Shown here: positions 1 to 6,637 of the stretch, one piece after another | Layout of the letters: every line of letters begins with the position of its first letter | How positions within the stretch are numbered: the stretch's first letter is position 1 | From: Massilia sp. | Lineage (GTDB): Bacteria; Pseudomonadota; Gammaproteobacteria; Burkholderiales; Burkholderiaceae_D | Direction: 5' to 3' | DNA: 7,239 bases | NCBI GenBank assembly: GCA_003484545.1 | Contig: DNCF01000394.1 | Span: 1 to 7,239, forward strand | The notes under the pieces: model-generated | What the model saw: the letters and a program-made list of their open reading frames with translations, nothing else | Database searches by the model: none | Told to the model about the DNA's origin: nothing | Translations under genes and position numbers: made by a program

Positions 1-123
1 GAGCACGGCCCCTGCCCCCCGGCCGCGGCCGGCCTCGTCGACGCCGCAGACGATGTCGAGGTCGGTGAACGGCCGCAGCCTGGGCGGCAGGCCGGGATAA
101 AAATTGATACGCTTCTTGCTCAT
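1..123 (-). CDS. rnhB: Ribonuclease HII, N-terminal 41 residues (runs off the window edge)
   Basis: RNase HII cleaves the RNA strand of RNA-DNA hybrids and starts removal of single ribonucleotides misincorporated into DNA; it acts in the cytoplasm. Only the first 41 codons are present. The ATG at 123-121 is followed by a short basic, proline-rich leader and then the family signature GVDEAGRG (residues 27-34), which carries the first two acidic metal ligands (D29, E30) and the GRG motif that contacts the ribonucleotide junction. The ATG overlaps the lpxB stop as ATGA, which suggests translational coupling, and lpxB-rnhB is the usual order in proteobacteria. Oddity: after GRG the family normally has Pro-Leu and then Ala/Val-Gly; here R35-G36 precede A37-G38. 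Identity is secure from motif plus context. Whether the copy is intact cannot be judged because the remaining roughly 80% of the gene lies outside the window. Confidence 0.88.
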   Translation of the reverse strand, partial: MSKKRINFYPGLPPRLRPFTDLDIVCGVDEAGRGRGAGAVL

Positions 124-1295
124 TTCCGGGATTGTATGACGCGCAGGACGGCCTGCGCGCTTTCCTGTGCGCTGTCGCGCAGCAGGCTGTGGTGCATGTC
201 GGTAAAGCGCGACGCCAGCCGGTCGCGCAGCGCCATGTCGTTCAACTGCGTCCAGACGGCCTCGGCCAGCGCTTGCGGGGTGGCCGCGTGCTGCAGGTAC
301 TCCGGCACCAGGAACTCGCGCGCCAGGATGTTCGGCAGCCCGATCCAGGGCAGGTAGCCCATGTGGCGCATGATTTCCCAGGACGCGCGCATCACCCGGT
401 AGGCGATGACCATCGGCTTCTTGTGCAGCGCCACTTCCAGCGTGGCCGTGCCCGAGGCCACCAACACGGCGTCGGCCGCGGCAATCGCCGTGTGCGACTG
501 GCCGTCGATGATCTTCAGGGACACGTCCTGGAGCCCCGCCCTGGCGACGATCTCGTCGAAGTAGGCGCGCTGCTTCTGGCCCGCCATCGGCACCACGAAT
601 GTCAGGGCAGGATCGCGCTTTGCAAGCAGGCCGGCCGCGCGGACAAAGGTCTCGGCCAGGTACTTCAGCTCGCCCATGCGGCTGCCCGGCATGATGGTGA
701 CCACGCGCGCGTTGGCTGGCAGGCCGAGCGCCATGCGCGCCGCCACGGTATCCGGCACCAGCGGGATCGTTTCGGCCAGCGGATGGCCGATGTAGGTCAC
801 CGGCACGCCGGCGTCGCGGTAGATCTGCTCTTCGAAGGGGAAGATCACCAGCATGTGCGAGACCGCGCGCTGGATCTTCCTGATGCGCCCGCCGCGCCAG
901 GCCCAGATCTGGGGGCCGATGAAGTGCACGGTCGGGATGCCCCCGGCGCGCAGCTGCTCCTCCAGTCCGAGGTTGAAACCGGGGTAGTCGGCGCCGATGA
1001 AGGCGGCCGGCTTCTCGCGCAGCAGGCGGTCCCGCAAGCGGTTCTGGATGCCCTTGATCTCGCGGTAGCGCGGGATGATCTCGAACAGGCCGCGCACGGT
1101 CAGGGTCTCGATGGGAACGTCCGAGATGAGCCCCTGCTCGATCATGCGCGGGCCGCCGATGCCGTGGAAGCGCGCGTTGGGAAGGTGGGGACGCAGCCCC
1201 GCGAGCAGGCGTGCGGCGAGCATGTCGCCGGACACCTCGCCGGCGACCAGGGCCAGCGAGATGTCCGCGGACGGCGATTCAGCGGACGATGCCAC
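120..1295 (-). CDS. lpxB: Lipid-A-disaccharide synthase LpxB
   Basis: LpxB is a GT-B fold glycosyltransferase (family GT19) at the inner face of the cytoplasmic membrane. It joins UDP-2,3-diacylglucosamine to lipid X, releasing UDP and making the beta-1,6 lipid A disaccharide. Motifs, numbered from the GTG start: GEVSGD (19-24) after an ALVA strand; GADYPGFN (101-108), with D103 matching the catalytic D98 of E. coli; PQIWAWR (128-134); PGSRMGE (203-209) in the UDP-binding half; and ASGTATLE (280-287). I chose the GTG at 1295-1293, giving 391 residues against 382 in E. coli, with 14 residues before the ALVAGE motif. An ATG at 1358 would add 21 Pro/Arg/Ser-rich residues with no family counterpart and overlap lpxA by 80 nt. 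The chosen start overlaps lpxA by 17 nt and lacks a strong Shine-Dalgarno sequence, so reinitiation after lpxA is likely. The function is certain; the start is probable. Confidence 0.95.
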   Translation of the reverse strand: MASSAESPSADISLALVAGEVSGDMLAARLLAGLRPHLPNARFHGIGGPRMIEQGLISDVPIETLTVRGLFEIIPRYREIKGIQNRLRDRLLREKPAAFIGADYPGFNLGLEEQLRAGGIPTVHFIGPQIWAWRGGRIRKIQRAVSHMLVIFPFEEQIYRDAGVPVTYIGHPLAETIPLVPDTVAARMALGLPANARVVTIMPGSRMGELKYLAETFVRAAGLLAKRDPALTFVVPMAGQKQRAYFDEIVARAGLQDVSLKIIDGQSHTAIAAADAVLVASGTATLEVALHKKPMVIAYRVMRASWEIMRHMGYLPWIGLPNILAREFLVPEYLQHAATPQALAEAVWTQLNDMALRDRLASRFTDMHHSLLRDSAQESAQAVLRVIQSRK

Positions 1296-2067
1296 GGCTG
1301 ATGGTGCCGAGGAAGTCGCGCACGGCCTTGACGTCGGCCGCCGCCTCGGGTGAGGCACCCTCTTCCTGTTCCAGCGCCGCTTTCGCTTCCTCCAGCGTCA
1401 GACCCGAGCGGTACAGGTGCTTGTAGGCGGCGCGAATGCCGTCGATCCGGGCGCGCGTGAAACCGCGGCGCTTCAGGCCTTCGATGTTGACGCCGCGCGC
1501 GGCCGCTGGATTACCCGAGACCATCACGAAGGGCGGTACGTCCTGGGTCAGGCTGGTGTACATGCCGATGAAGGCGTGGGCGCCGATCTTGCAGAACTGG
1601 TGCACGCCGGCGTAGCCGGAGAGGATGGCGTGGTCGCCCACGTGGACGTGGCCGGCCAGCTGCGCATTGTTCGAGAAGATCGTATGGCTGCCGACCTGGC
1701 AGTCGTGCGCCAGGTGGACGTAGGCCGAGATCCAGTTGTCGTCGCCCAGGCGGGTCACGCCTTCGTCCTGGGCCGTGCCCAGGTTGAAGGTGACGAATTC
1801 CCGGATGGTGTTGCCGTTGCCGACTTCCAGCCGGGTCGGCTCGCCCTTCCACTTCTTGTCCTGCGGCGCGGCGCCGATCGAGCAGAACTGGAAGAACTTG
1901 TTGTCCTCGCCGATCGTCGTGTGGCCTTCGATGACCACGTGCGGCCCGACCACGGTGCGCGCGCCGATGCGCACGTCGGGACCGATGATCGAGTAGGGAC
2001 CGACCTCGACCGAGCTGTCCAGCTCGGCCTTCGGATCGACGATCGCGGTGGGATGAATCTTGCTCAT
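1279..2067 (-). CDS. lpxA: Acyl-ACP--UDP-N-acetylglucosamine O-acyltransferase LpxA
   Basis: LpxA catalyses the first step of lipid A synthesis: reversible transfer of a (R)-3-hydroxyacyl chain from ACP to the 3-OH of UDP-GlcNAc, in the cytoplasm. The protein has 262 residues, the same length as E. coli LpxA. Residues 1 to about 187 form a left-handed beta-helix of hexapeptide repeats, followed by an alpha-helical C-terminal domain with the conserved NIEGLKRRGF segment (194-203). The catalytic base is H121 in VHLAHD (E. coli H125), with conserved H118, H140 and H156 also present. M169, in IGMYTS, aligns with G173 of E. coli, the acyl-chain ruler position; methionine there is known to shift preference from C14 to C10. 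The start ATG has a GGAG 5 nt upstream, one of the clearest ribosome binding sites in the block. It lies 26 nt after fabZ and overlaps the start of lpxB. Confidence 0.98.
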   Translation of the reverse strand: MSKIHPTAIVDPKAELDSSVEVGPYSIIGPDVRIGARTVVGPHVVIEGHTTIGEDNKFFQFCSIGAAPQDKKWKGEPTRLEVGNGNTIREFVTFNLGTAQDEGVTRLGDDNWISAYVHLAHDCQVGSHTIFSNNAQLAGHVHVGDHAILSGYAGVHQFCKIGAHAFIGMYTSLTQDVPPFVMVSGNPAAARGVNIEGLKRRGFTRARIDGIRAAYKHLYRSGLTLEEAKAALEQEEGASPEAAADVKAVRDFLGTISRGIVR

Positions 2068-2072
2068 TACTG

Positions 2073-2077
2073 CTCCG
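2073..2077 (-). promoter_or_regulatory. Ribosome binding site of lpxA
   Basis: On the minus strand the fabZ-lpxA gap contains CGGAG followed by CAGTA and the ATG of lpxA, so a GGAG core sits 5 nt before the start. This fixes the lpxA start and shows that lpxA has its own initiation site, unlike lpxB and fabZ, which overlap the gene before them. Confidence 0.75.
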
Positions 2078-2093
2078 TTCCCTGATCAGCTTT

Positions 2094-2594
2094 CTACTGC
2101 GCGGCCTGCGACGGCGCCTTCATGTCGGCCTCGGCGGCGCCACGAATGGTGCACATCAGTTCGCCCTCGACGGCGACCTTGCCGTCGACGCTGGCCACCG
2201 CCTTGTACTTCCAGATGCCGCGCGCGACGCGCAGGATCTCGACGTCCATCTTCAGCTGGTCGCCCGGCTCGACCGGACGCTTGAAGCGCGCGTTGTCGAT
2301 GCCGACGAAGTAGACCACCGAGTTCTCGTCGGGCTTCACGTTCATGGTCATGAACGACAGGATCGCCGCGGTCTGGGCCATCGCCTCGATCATCAGCACG
2401 CCCGGCATGACCGGCTTGTGCGGGAAGTGGCCGTTGAAGAATTCCTCGTTGGCGGTGACGTTCTTGATGGCGGTGATGCGCTTGCCCAGCTCGACGTCGA
2501 GCACGCGGTCCACCAGCAGCAGCGGATAGCGGTGCGGCAGGTATTCCTTGATGCCGTTGATGTCGAGGGTGATCTTTTCGGTGTTAGTCGTCAT
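2094..2594 (-). CDS. fabZ: 3-hydroxyacyl-[acyl-carrier-protein] dehydratase FabZ
   Basis: FabZ dehydrates (R)-3-hydroxyacyl-ACP to trans-2-enoyl-ACP in type II fatty acid elongation in the cytoplasm. It competes with LpxA and LpxD for the same 3-hydroxyacyl-ACP pool, which explains its place between them. The 166-residue protein is a single hot-dog fold. The central-helix signature runs from GHFPHKP to [11 protein letters not shown], with catalytic H56 and E70 at the family spacing of 14. [11 protein letters not shown] (20-30) and [17 protein letters not shown], further along, are also classic FabZ segments. The chosen ATG (2594) gives MTTNT, the same first five residues as E. coli FabZ, and overlaps the lpxD stop by 11 nt. 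The open frame continues upstream to 2945, but that stretch is an out-of-frame reading of lpxD. The C-terminus carries about a dozen more Ala-rich residues than E. coli FabZ (151 residues). Only a weak Shine-Dalgarno sequence is visible, so translational coupling to lpxD is likely. Confidence 0.97.
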   Translation of the reverse strand: MTTNTEKITLDINGIKEYLPHRYPLLLVDRVLDVELGKRITAIKNVTANEEFFNGHFPHKPVMPGVLMIEAMAQTAAILSFMTMNVKPDENSVVYFVGIDNARFKRPVEPGDQLKMDVEILRVARGIWKYKAVASVDGKVAVEGELMCTIRGAAEADMKAPSQAAQ

Positions 2595-3660
2595 GTTGTT
2601 CTGAAAGCTTTTTAATTGTTTTTTCCAGCGTGCGGATCTTCTCGCGCACGGAATTGAGGTTGCGTACGATCGCGGCCGACTTCTCCCATTCGGCGTTCTT
2701 CGCGAGCGGATAGAAGCCCGTGTACTGGCCCGGCTCGAGCACCGAGCGCGAGACCATCGAGCCCGACGAGATGTGCACGTTGTCGGCGATCTCGAGGTGG
2801 CCCAGCACCATGGCAGCGCCGCCGAAGGTGCAGCGGCTGCCGATCTTCGCGCTGCCGGCCACGCCGACGCAGCCGGCCATGGCCGTGTGGGCGCCGATGT
2901 GGCAGTTGTGGCCGATCTGGATCTGGTTGTCGAGCTTGACGCCATCCTCGATCACGGTGTCGGCCAGGGCGCCGCGGTCGATCGAGGTGTTCGAGCCGAT
3001 GTCGACGTCGTCGCCGATCACCACGCGTCCGGTCTGCGGGATCTTGATGTAGACGCCCGCCTCCACCGCGAAGCCGAAGCCGTCGCCGCCGATCACCGCG
3101 CCCGAGTGGACGATGCCGCGCGCGCCGATGACGCATTCGCGGTGGAAGGTGACGTTGGCGAACAGGTGGGTGTCCTCGCCGATCACCGCGCCGCGTCCGA
3201 CGAAGCAGCCATGCTCGATCACGGCGCCCGCTTTCACGACGGCGCCGGCCTCGATGGTCACGTGCGGGCCGACGTGGGCGGTCGGGTCGACCTCGGCGCC
3301 CGGATCGACCACGGCGCTCGGATGGATGCCCGCGGCCGGGGCCTGTTCCTCGAGCGACACGAAGTACTGGGCCGCGCGCGCGAAATAGGCGTAAGGGTTG
3401 GTGGTGACGATGCGGCTGCCGCCGTAGGTGGCGGCGACCGACGGGTCGTCCAGCGGCGACAGGATCAGGGCCGCGGCCGCGCTTTGCGCCGCCAGGGCGC
3501 GCAACTTGCTGTTCGAGAGGAAGCTGATCTGGCTGGCGTCGGCGCTGTCGAGCGGCGCGATCGAGGAGACGACGAGGTCGGGATTGCCGATCAACTGGCC
3601 GCCGAAGCGTTCGACCAGGTCGCCCAGGCGCACGCCACGGGTGGTTTTCGTTTGTTCCAA
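2584..3660 (-). CDS. lpxD: UDP-3-O-(3-hydroxyacyl)glucosamine N-acyltransferase LpxD
   Basis: LpxD performs the third lipid A step: transfer of (R)-3-hydroxyacyl from ACP to the 2-amino group of UDP-3-O-acylglucosamine, in the cytoplasm. The protein has 358 residues (341 in E. coli). An N-terminal uridine-binding domain covers about 10-105, a hexapeptide-repeat left-handed beta-helix about 112-305, and a charged C-terminal helix about 328-355 that probably packs in the trimer. The catalytic base is H251 in IGHNCHIG (E. coli H239); H288 in LGHLEI corresponds to E. coli H276. The repeat array resembles that of LpxA two genes downstream, reflecting the shared acyltransferase fold. The start is TTG at 3660-3658, 4 nt after the skp stop, giving ten residues before the conserved Arg-Leu. 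The only later near-cognate start is the GTG of V10 (3633), which would leave almost no leader and has no ribosome binding site. The exact start is therefore less certain than the function. Confidence 0.96.
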   Translation of the reverse strand: MEQTKTTRGVRLGDLVERFGGQLIGNPDLVVSSIAPLDSADASQISFLSNSKLRALAAQSAAAALILSPLDDPSVAATYGGSRIVTTNPYAYFARAAQYFVSLEEQAPAAGIHPSAVVDPGAEVDPTAHVGPHVTIEAGAVVKAGAVIEHGCFVGRGAVIGEDTHLFANVTFHRECVIGARGIVHSGAVIGGDGFGFAVEAGVYIKIPQTGRVVIGDDVDIGSNTSIDRGALADTVIEDGVKLDNQIQIGHNCHIGAHTAMAGCVGVAGSAKIGSRCTFGGAAMVLGHLEIADNVHISSGSMVSRSVLEPGQYTGFYPLAKNAEWEKSAAIVRNLNSVREKIRTLEKTIKKLSEQHDD

Positions 3661-3664
3661 AATC

Positions 3665-4177
3665 TTACTTGTCCAGCTGTTTCAGGATCTTGTCGGTGAT
3701 GTCGATGCGCGGGCTCGACCAAGCCGCTTCCTGCAGCACGGCGTCGAGCTTTTCCTGCTCGGCGATCTGTTCGATCAGTTTATAGGCCTTCTGGGCGATG
3801 GCGGCGCGCTCCTCGCTCTTGCGCTGGAACAGGTCTTCCTGGAACTCGCGCTGCGTGCGCTGCACGTCCTTTTCCATGTCGAACAGTTCGCGCGCGCGGC
3901 GGGTGCGCTCGATGTCGGTCAGGCGCGGCGCGTCGGCGTCGAACTTCTCGCTCATCTGCTTGAATTTCGCCACCATCTCCTCGGTGGTCTTCTGGCGCTT
4001 CGAGAATTCGGCCTGGATCTTGGCGTCGGCTGCCTTCGCCATCTTGGACTCGGTCATCAGGCGCTCGGTAAACACGAAGCCGATGCGGCTTGGCGCCGTT
4101 TGCGCCTGGGCCAGCGGAGCAGCGCACAGGGCTGCCAGCAGCAAGGTCCCGGGCAAGGCTTTGAGAGTTTTCAACAT
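3665..4177 (-). CDS. skp: Periplasmic chaperone Skp (OmpH family)
   Basis: Skp is a trimeric, tentacle-shaped periplasmic chaperone that holds unfolded outer-membrane proteins between the Sec translocon and the BAM complex. The 170-residue precursor begins with a typical signal peptide: basic MLKTLK, a hydrophobic Leu/Ala core (8-22), and a likely signal peptidase I site after AQA (23-25). The mature chain starts with a short strand segment (RIGFVFTERLM). A long, highly charged helical region from about residue 45 to 140, rich in Lys, Glu, Arg and Gln, fits the coiled-coil tentacles. The end, SSPRIDITDKILKQLD, is the usual C-terminal strand-helix of OmpH proteins. E. coli Skp is 161 residues, so the length fits. 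It lies 36 nt after bamA with a strong ribosome binding site and 4 nt before lpxD, the normal arrangement. Chaperone assignment rests on family and context; sequence conservation in this family is low. Confidence 0.93.
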   Translation of the reverse strand: MLKTLKALPGTLLLAALCAAPLAQAQTAPSRIGFVFTERLMTESKMAKAADAKIQAEFSKRQKTTEEMVAKFKQMSEKFDADAPRLTDIERTRRARELFDMEKDVQRTQREFQEDLFQRKSEERAAIAQKAYKLIEQIAEQEKLDAVLQEAAWSSPRIDITDKILKQLDK

Positions 4178-4180
4178 GAT

Positions 4181-4186
4181 TCTCCG
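4181..4186 (-). promoter_or_regulatory. Ribosome binding site of skp
   Basis: On the minus strand CGGAGA is followed by ATC and the skp ATG. The match to GGAG is good though the spacing is a little short. It supports the chosen skp start and independent initiation after bamA. Confidence 0.7.
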
Positions 4187-4213
4187 CGGTGAAAGTGTGA
4201 CGTTCCGGGGATC

Positions 4214-6571
4214 TTAGAAACCCGTCCCCATCTGGAACTGGAAGCGTTCGAGCTGGTCGCCCGGCTTCGCGTTCAGTGGCTTGGCAAACGACAAACGCAG
4301 GGGGCCGACCGGCGAAATCCAGGACAGGCCGATACCTGCCGAATAACGGAATTCCTTCAGGCGGATCGGATTGTCCTCCTGGAACACCTGGCCGCCGTCG
4401 GCGAAGGTGAACCAGCGCAGGCTGCGGTCCTTGCTGCTGCCCGGGAACGGGAATTGCAGCTCGAGGTTGCCGATCACGCGCTTGGAGCCGCCGATGGCGT
4501 CGCCATAGACCGGATCGACCACGCCCAGGGTCGAGCTCTCGTAGCCGCGCACCGAACCGATGCCGCCGGCGTAGAAGTTCTTGAAGACCGGGTAGGCGTC
4601 CTTGCCGATGCCCTTGCCGTAGTCGAATTCGCCACGCACGGCCAGCGTCATCCAGCTCGTCAGCGGACGATACCACTGATGTTCATAGACGGCGCGGAAG
4701 TACTTGGAGTCGCCGAACACGTCGACCTCGAGGTTGGCGCGCTGGTAGCGGCCGTAGCTCGGGGTCAGCGCGCTGTCGCGGCTGTCGCGGCCCCAGGCCA
4801 CGGTCAGCGGGATCGACACGCTCTTGCCGGTGCCCACGCCATAGTTCAGGGCGTCGGCCGGATCGTTCGGCCCGCCGTTCTGGGCCACGAACTCCCGGTA
4901 CAGGGCCGGGCTGGTGGTGTCGGTGGTCAGCGTCGTGCGTTCCAGGCCGGCGCCGAAATAGACGGTGTCGGTTTCCGAGAACGGCACGCCGAAGGTCATG
5001 TTGCCGCCGGTCTGGCGCACCGTGTACGAACCGATGTTCGACAGCGGCGGACGCGTCGTGCGGTAGTACAGCTGGAATGCGCGCGAGATGCCGTCGTCGG
5101 TGAAGTACGGGTTGGTCTGCGAGAACGCGATCGTGCGGCTGTACTTCGAGGTGTTCAGGTCGAGGCCGACGGTGTTGCCGCTGCCGGCGAAGTTGGCCTG
5201 CTGGATCGAGGCGGTGAAGGTGAACTTCTCGGCCTGCGAGAACGAGCCGCCGATCATGAAGTTACCGGTCGGGCGCTCCTCGACCGTCAGGTTGACGTCG
5301 ACCTGGTCGGTGGTGCCCGGCGACTCCGGGGTCTCGACCTTCACGTCCTTGAAGTAGCTGAGGCGGTCGACGCGGTCGCGCGAGAGCTTGACCTTGCTGG
5401 CGTCGTACCACGAGCTTTCGAACTGGCGGAACTCGCGGCGGATCACCTCGTCGCGGGTGACGGTGTTGCCGGCGATGTTCATGTGGCGCACATAGGCGCG
5501 CTTGCCCGGGTCGACCACGAAGGTAAAGGCCACCTGGCGCTTCTCGCGGTCGAGCTGCGGGTCGGCGTTGACGTTGGCGAACGCGTAGCCGAAGTTGCCG
5601 AGGCGCTCGGAGATGCGCTTGATCGAGGCTTCCTGCTTGGCGCCCGAATAGACTTTGCCCGGCTCGAGCAGGATCAGCCGGCGCAGCTCTTCCTCGCGGC
5701 CGAACATCTCGCCGTCCATCTTGATGTCCGAGACGGTGTACTTCTCGCCTTCGGTGATGTTGATGGTGAGGTAGATGTCCTTCTTGTCCGGGGTGATGGC
5801 GACCTGGGTCGATTCGACGTTCGCTTCCAGGTAGCCGCGGTCCAGGTAGTAGGACTTGATCGCTTCCAGGTCGCCGGTCAGCTTGGTCTTCGAGTACTGG
5901 TCGGCCTTCGAGTACCAGGTGAACCAGCCGGACGTGGACAGCTGCAGGATCTCGCGGATTTCCTTGTCCGAAACGACCTTGTTGCCGACGATGTTGATCT
6001 GCTTGATGCGCGCGACCTCGCCTTCGTCGACGTTGAACATGACGTTGACGCGGTTGCGTTCGATCGGCGTGACGGTGGTGGTGATCTTCACGCCGTACAT
6101 GCCGTGCGAGAGGTACTGGCGCTTGAGTTCCTGCTCGGCGCGGTCGACCGCGGACTTGTCGTAGATCTTGGCTTCGCCCACGCCGATCTCGCCCAGGGCC
6201 TTGACCAGCATGTCCTTTTCGAATTCCTTGGCGCCGGTGAAGTCGACGTTGTTGATCGCCGGGCGTTCCTCGACCAGCACGATCAGCACGCCGTTTTCTT
6301 CTTCCAGGCGGATGTCCTTGAAGAAGCCGGTCGCGTACAGCGCCTTGATGGCGGCGATGCTCTTCTCGTCATCGAAGGTCTCGCCCACGCGCACCGGCAG
6401 ATAGGTGAACACGGTGCCGGCCTCGGTCCGCTGGATGCCTTCGACCCGGATGTCCTTGACGACGAACGGATTGACGGCGAGCGCAGGACCGGCGCACAGC
6501 GCCAGCACGGCCGCGCCGATCAGGCTGCGGCGAATGAACGGCAGGGCAAAACGATCTGGTTGTGAATTCAT
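4214..6571 (-). CDS. bamA: Outer membrane protein assembly factor BamA (Omp85 family)
   Basis: BamA is the central, essential component of the BAM complex, which folds and inserts beta-barrel proteins into the outer membrane. The 785-residue precursor has a signal peptide with a long n-region (RR at 14-15, hydrophobic core about 18-27, cleavage probably after ALA at 32). Five periplasmic POTRA domains follow, at about 35-104, 105-185, 186-276, 277-357 and 359-433, each with the alternating strand-helix pattern and a GxxxGYxxA-like turn (for example DRGYLEA, NFGYAFA). The 16-strand barrel starts near 435 (TGNFMIGG). The loop-6 motif VRGYES (674-679) contains the conserved Arg of the VRGF/Y signature. 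The chain ends in an aromatic beta-signal, FQFQMGTGF, with a terminal Phe. The length is close to that of E. coli BamA (810). The ATG at 6571 is the only sensible start but has no clear Shine-Dalgarno sequence. rseP is upstream and skp downstream, as expected. Confidence 0.99.
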   Translation of the reverse strand: MNSQPDRFALPFIRRSLIGAAVLALCAGPALAVNPFVVKDIRVEGIQRTEAGTVFTYLPVRVGETFDDEKSIAAIKALYATGFFKDIRLEEENGVLIVLVEERPAINNVDFTGAKEFEKDMLVKALGEIGVGEAKIYDKSAVDRAEQELKRQYLSHGMYGVKITTTVTPIERNRVNVMFNVDEGEVARIKQINIVGNKVVSDKEIREILQLSTSGWFTWYSKADQYSKTKLTGDLEAIKSYYLDRGYLEANVESTQVAITPDKKDIYLTINITEGEKYTVSDIKMDGEMFGREEELRRLILLEPGKVYSGAKQEASIKRISERLGNFGYAFANVNADPQLDREKRQVAFTFVVDPGKRAYVRHMNIAGNTVTRDEVIRREFRQFESSWYDASKVKLSRDRVDRLSYFKDVKVETPESPGTTDQVDVNLTVEERPTGNFMIGGSFSQAEKFTFTASIQQANFAGSGNTVGLDLNTSKYSRTIAFSQTNPYFTDDGISRAFQLYYRTTRPPLSNIGSYTVRQTGGNMTFGVPFSETDTVYFGAGLERTTLTTDTTSPALYREFVAQNGGPNDPADALNYGVGTGKSVSIPLTVAWGRDSRDSALTPSYGRYQRANLEVDVFGDSKYFRAVYEHQWYRPLTSWMTLAVRGEFDYGKGIGKDAYPVFKNFYAGGIGSVRGYESSTLGVVDPVYGDAIGGSKRVIGNLELQFPFPGSSKDRSLRWFTFADGGQVFQEDNPIRLKEFRYSAGIGLSWISPVGPLRLSFAKPLNAKPGDQLERFQFQMGTGF

Positions 6572-6637
6572 TGGCTAAATCAACGGGTCAGTCATTGGAC
6601 AACATACATATTCTTGTTTGCCGGTGCCGCGGAAAAG
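6572..6637 (-). other. rseP-bamA intergenic leader
   Basis: This 66-nt gap is the longest in the window and is noticeably more AT-rich than its surroundings. It contains no obvious Shine-Dalgarno sequence before bamA, no convincing -35/-10 pair at a sensible distance, and no hairpin followed by a T run, so there is no support for a terminator. It does contain three closely spaced ATGs opening very short reading frames that close just before the bamA start. It is probably the translation leader of bamA within a longer transcript. Confidence 0.4.

Noticed and set aside
132..1301. A 389-codon plus-strand open frame opposite lpxB.
   Set aside because: It has the same mirror-frame composition (Arg, Gln, His, Ala, Gly, Val) with no recognisable motif, and lies entirely within the antisense of a well-supported gene.
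2595..2945. A 117-codon in-frame N-terminal extension of fabZ, which would look like a fusion.
   Set aside because: The extension is an Arg/Ser/Ala-rich off-frame reading of the lpxD C-terminus. FabZ starts with MTTNT at 2594, matching the known family N-terminus.
3661..3664. An ATT codon one triplet upstream of the lpxD TTG as an alternative start.
   Set aside because: ATT initiation is very rare, would add only one residue, and has no better ribosome binding site than TTG.
2773..3699. A 308-codon plus-strand open frame opposite lpxD, and a similar 222-codon frame at 1417-2085 opposite lpxA.
   Set aside because: The Ala/Asp/Val/Gly/Arg periodicity is the antisense image of hexapeptide-repeat codons. 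It looks repetitive only because the sense proteins are repetitive.
3428..4192. A 254-codon plus-strand open frame spanning the skp/lpxD junction.
   Set aside because: It is the antisense of two recognised genes, its Leu-rich stretches derive from the charged coiled-coil codons of skp, and there is no ribosome binding site or domain.
3780..4676. A 298-codon minus-strand open frame crossing from bamA into skp.
   Set aside because: It is an out-of-frame reading of both genes, with an Arg/Gly/Pro/His-rich translation typical of GC-rich off-frames.
4454..6565. A 703-codon open frame on the plus strand, opposite almost all of bamA.
   Set aside because: It is a GC-rich mirror frame: the sense gene avoids the codons that would create antisense stops. 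Its translation is a low-complexity Val/Ala/Asp/Arg/Gly-rich string with no domain, while bamA on the other strand is unmistakable from signal peptide to terminal Phe.
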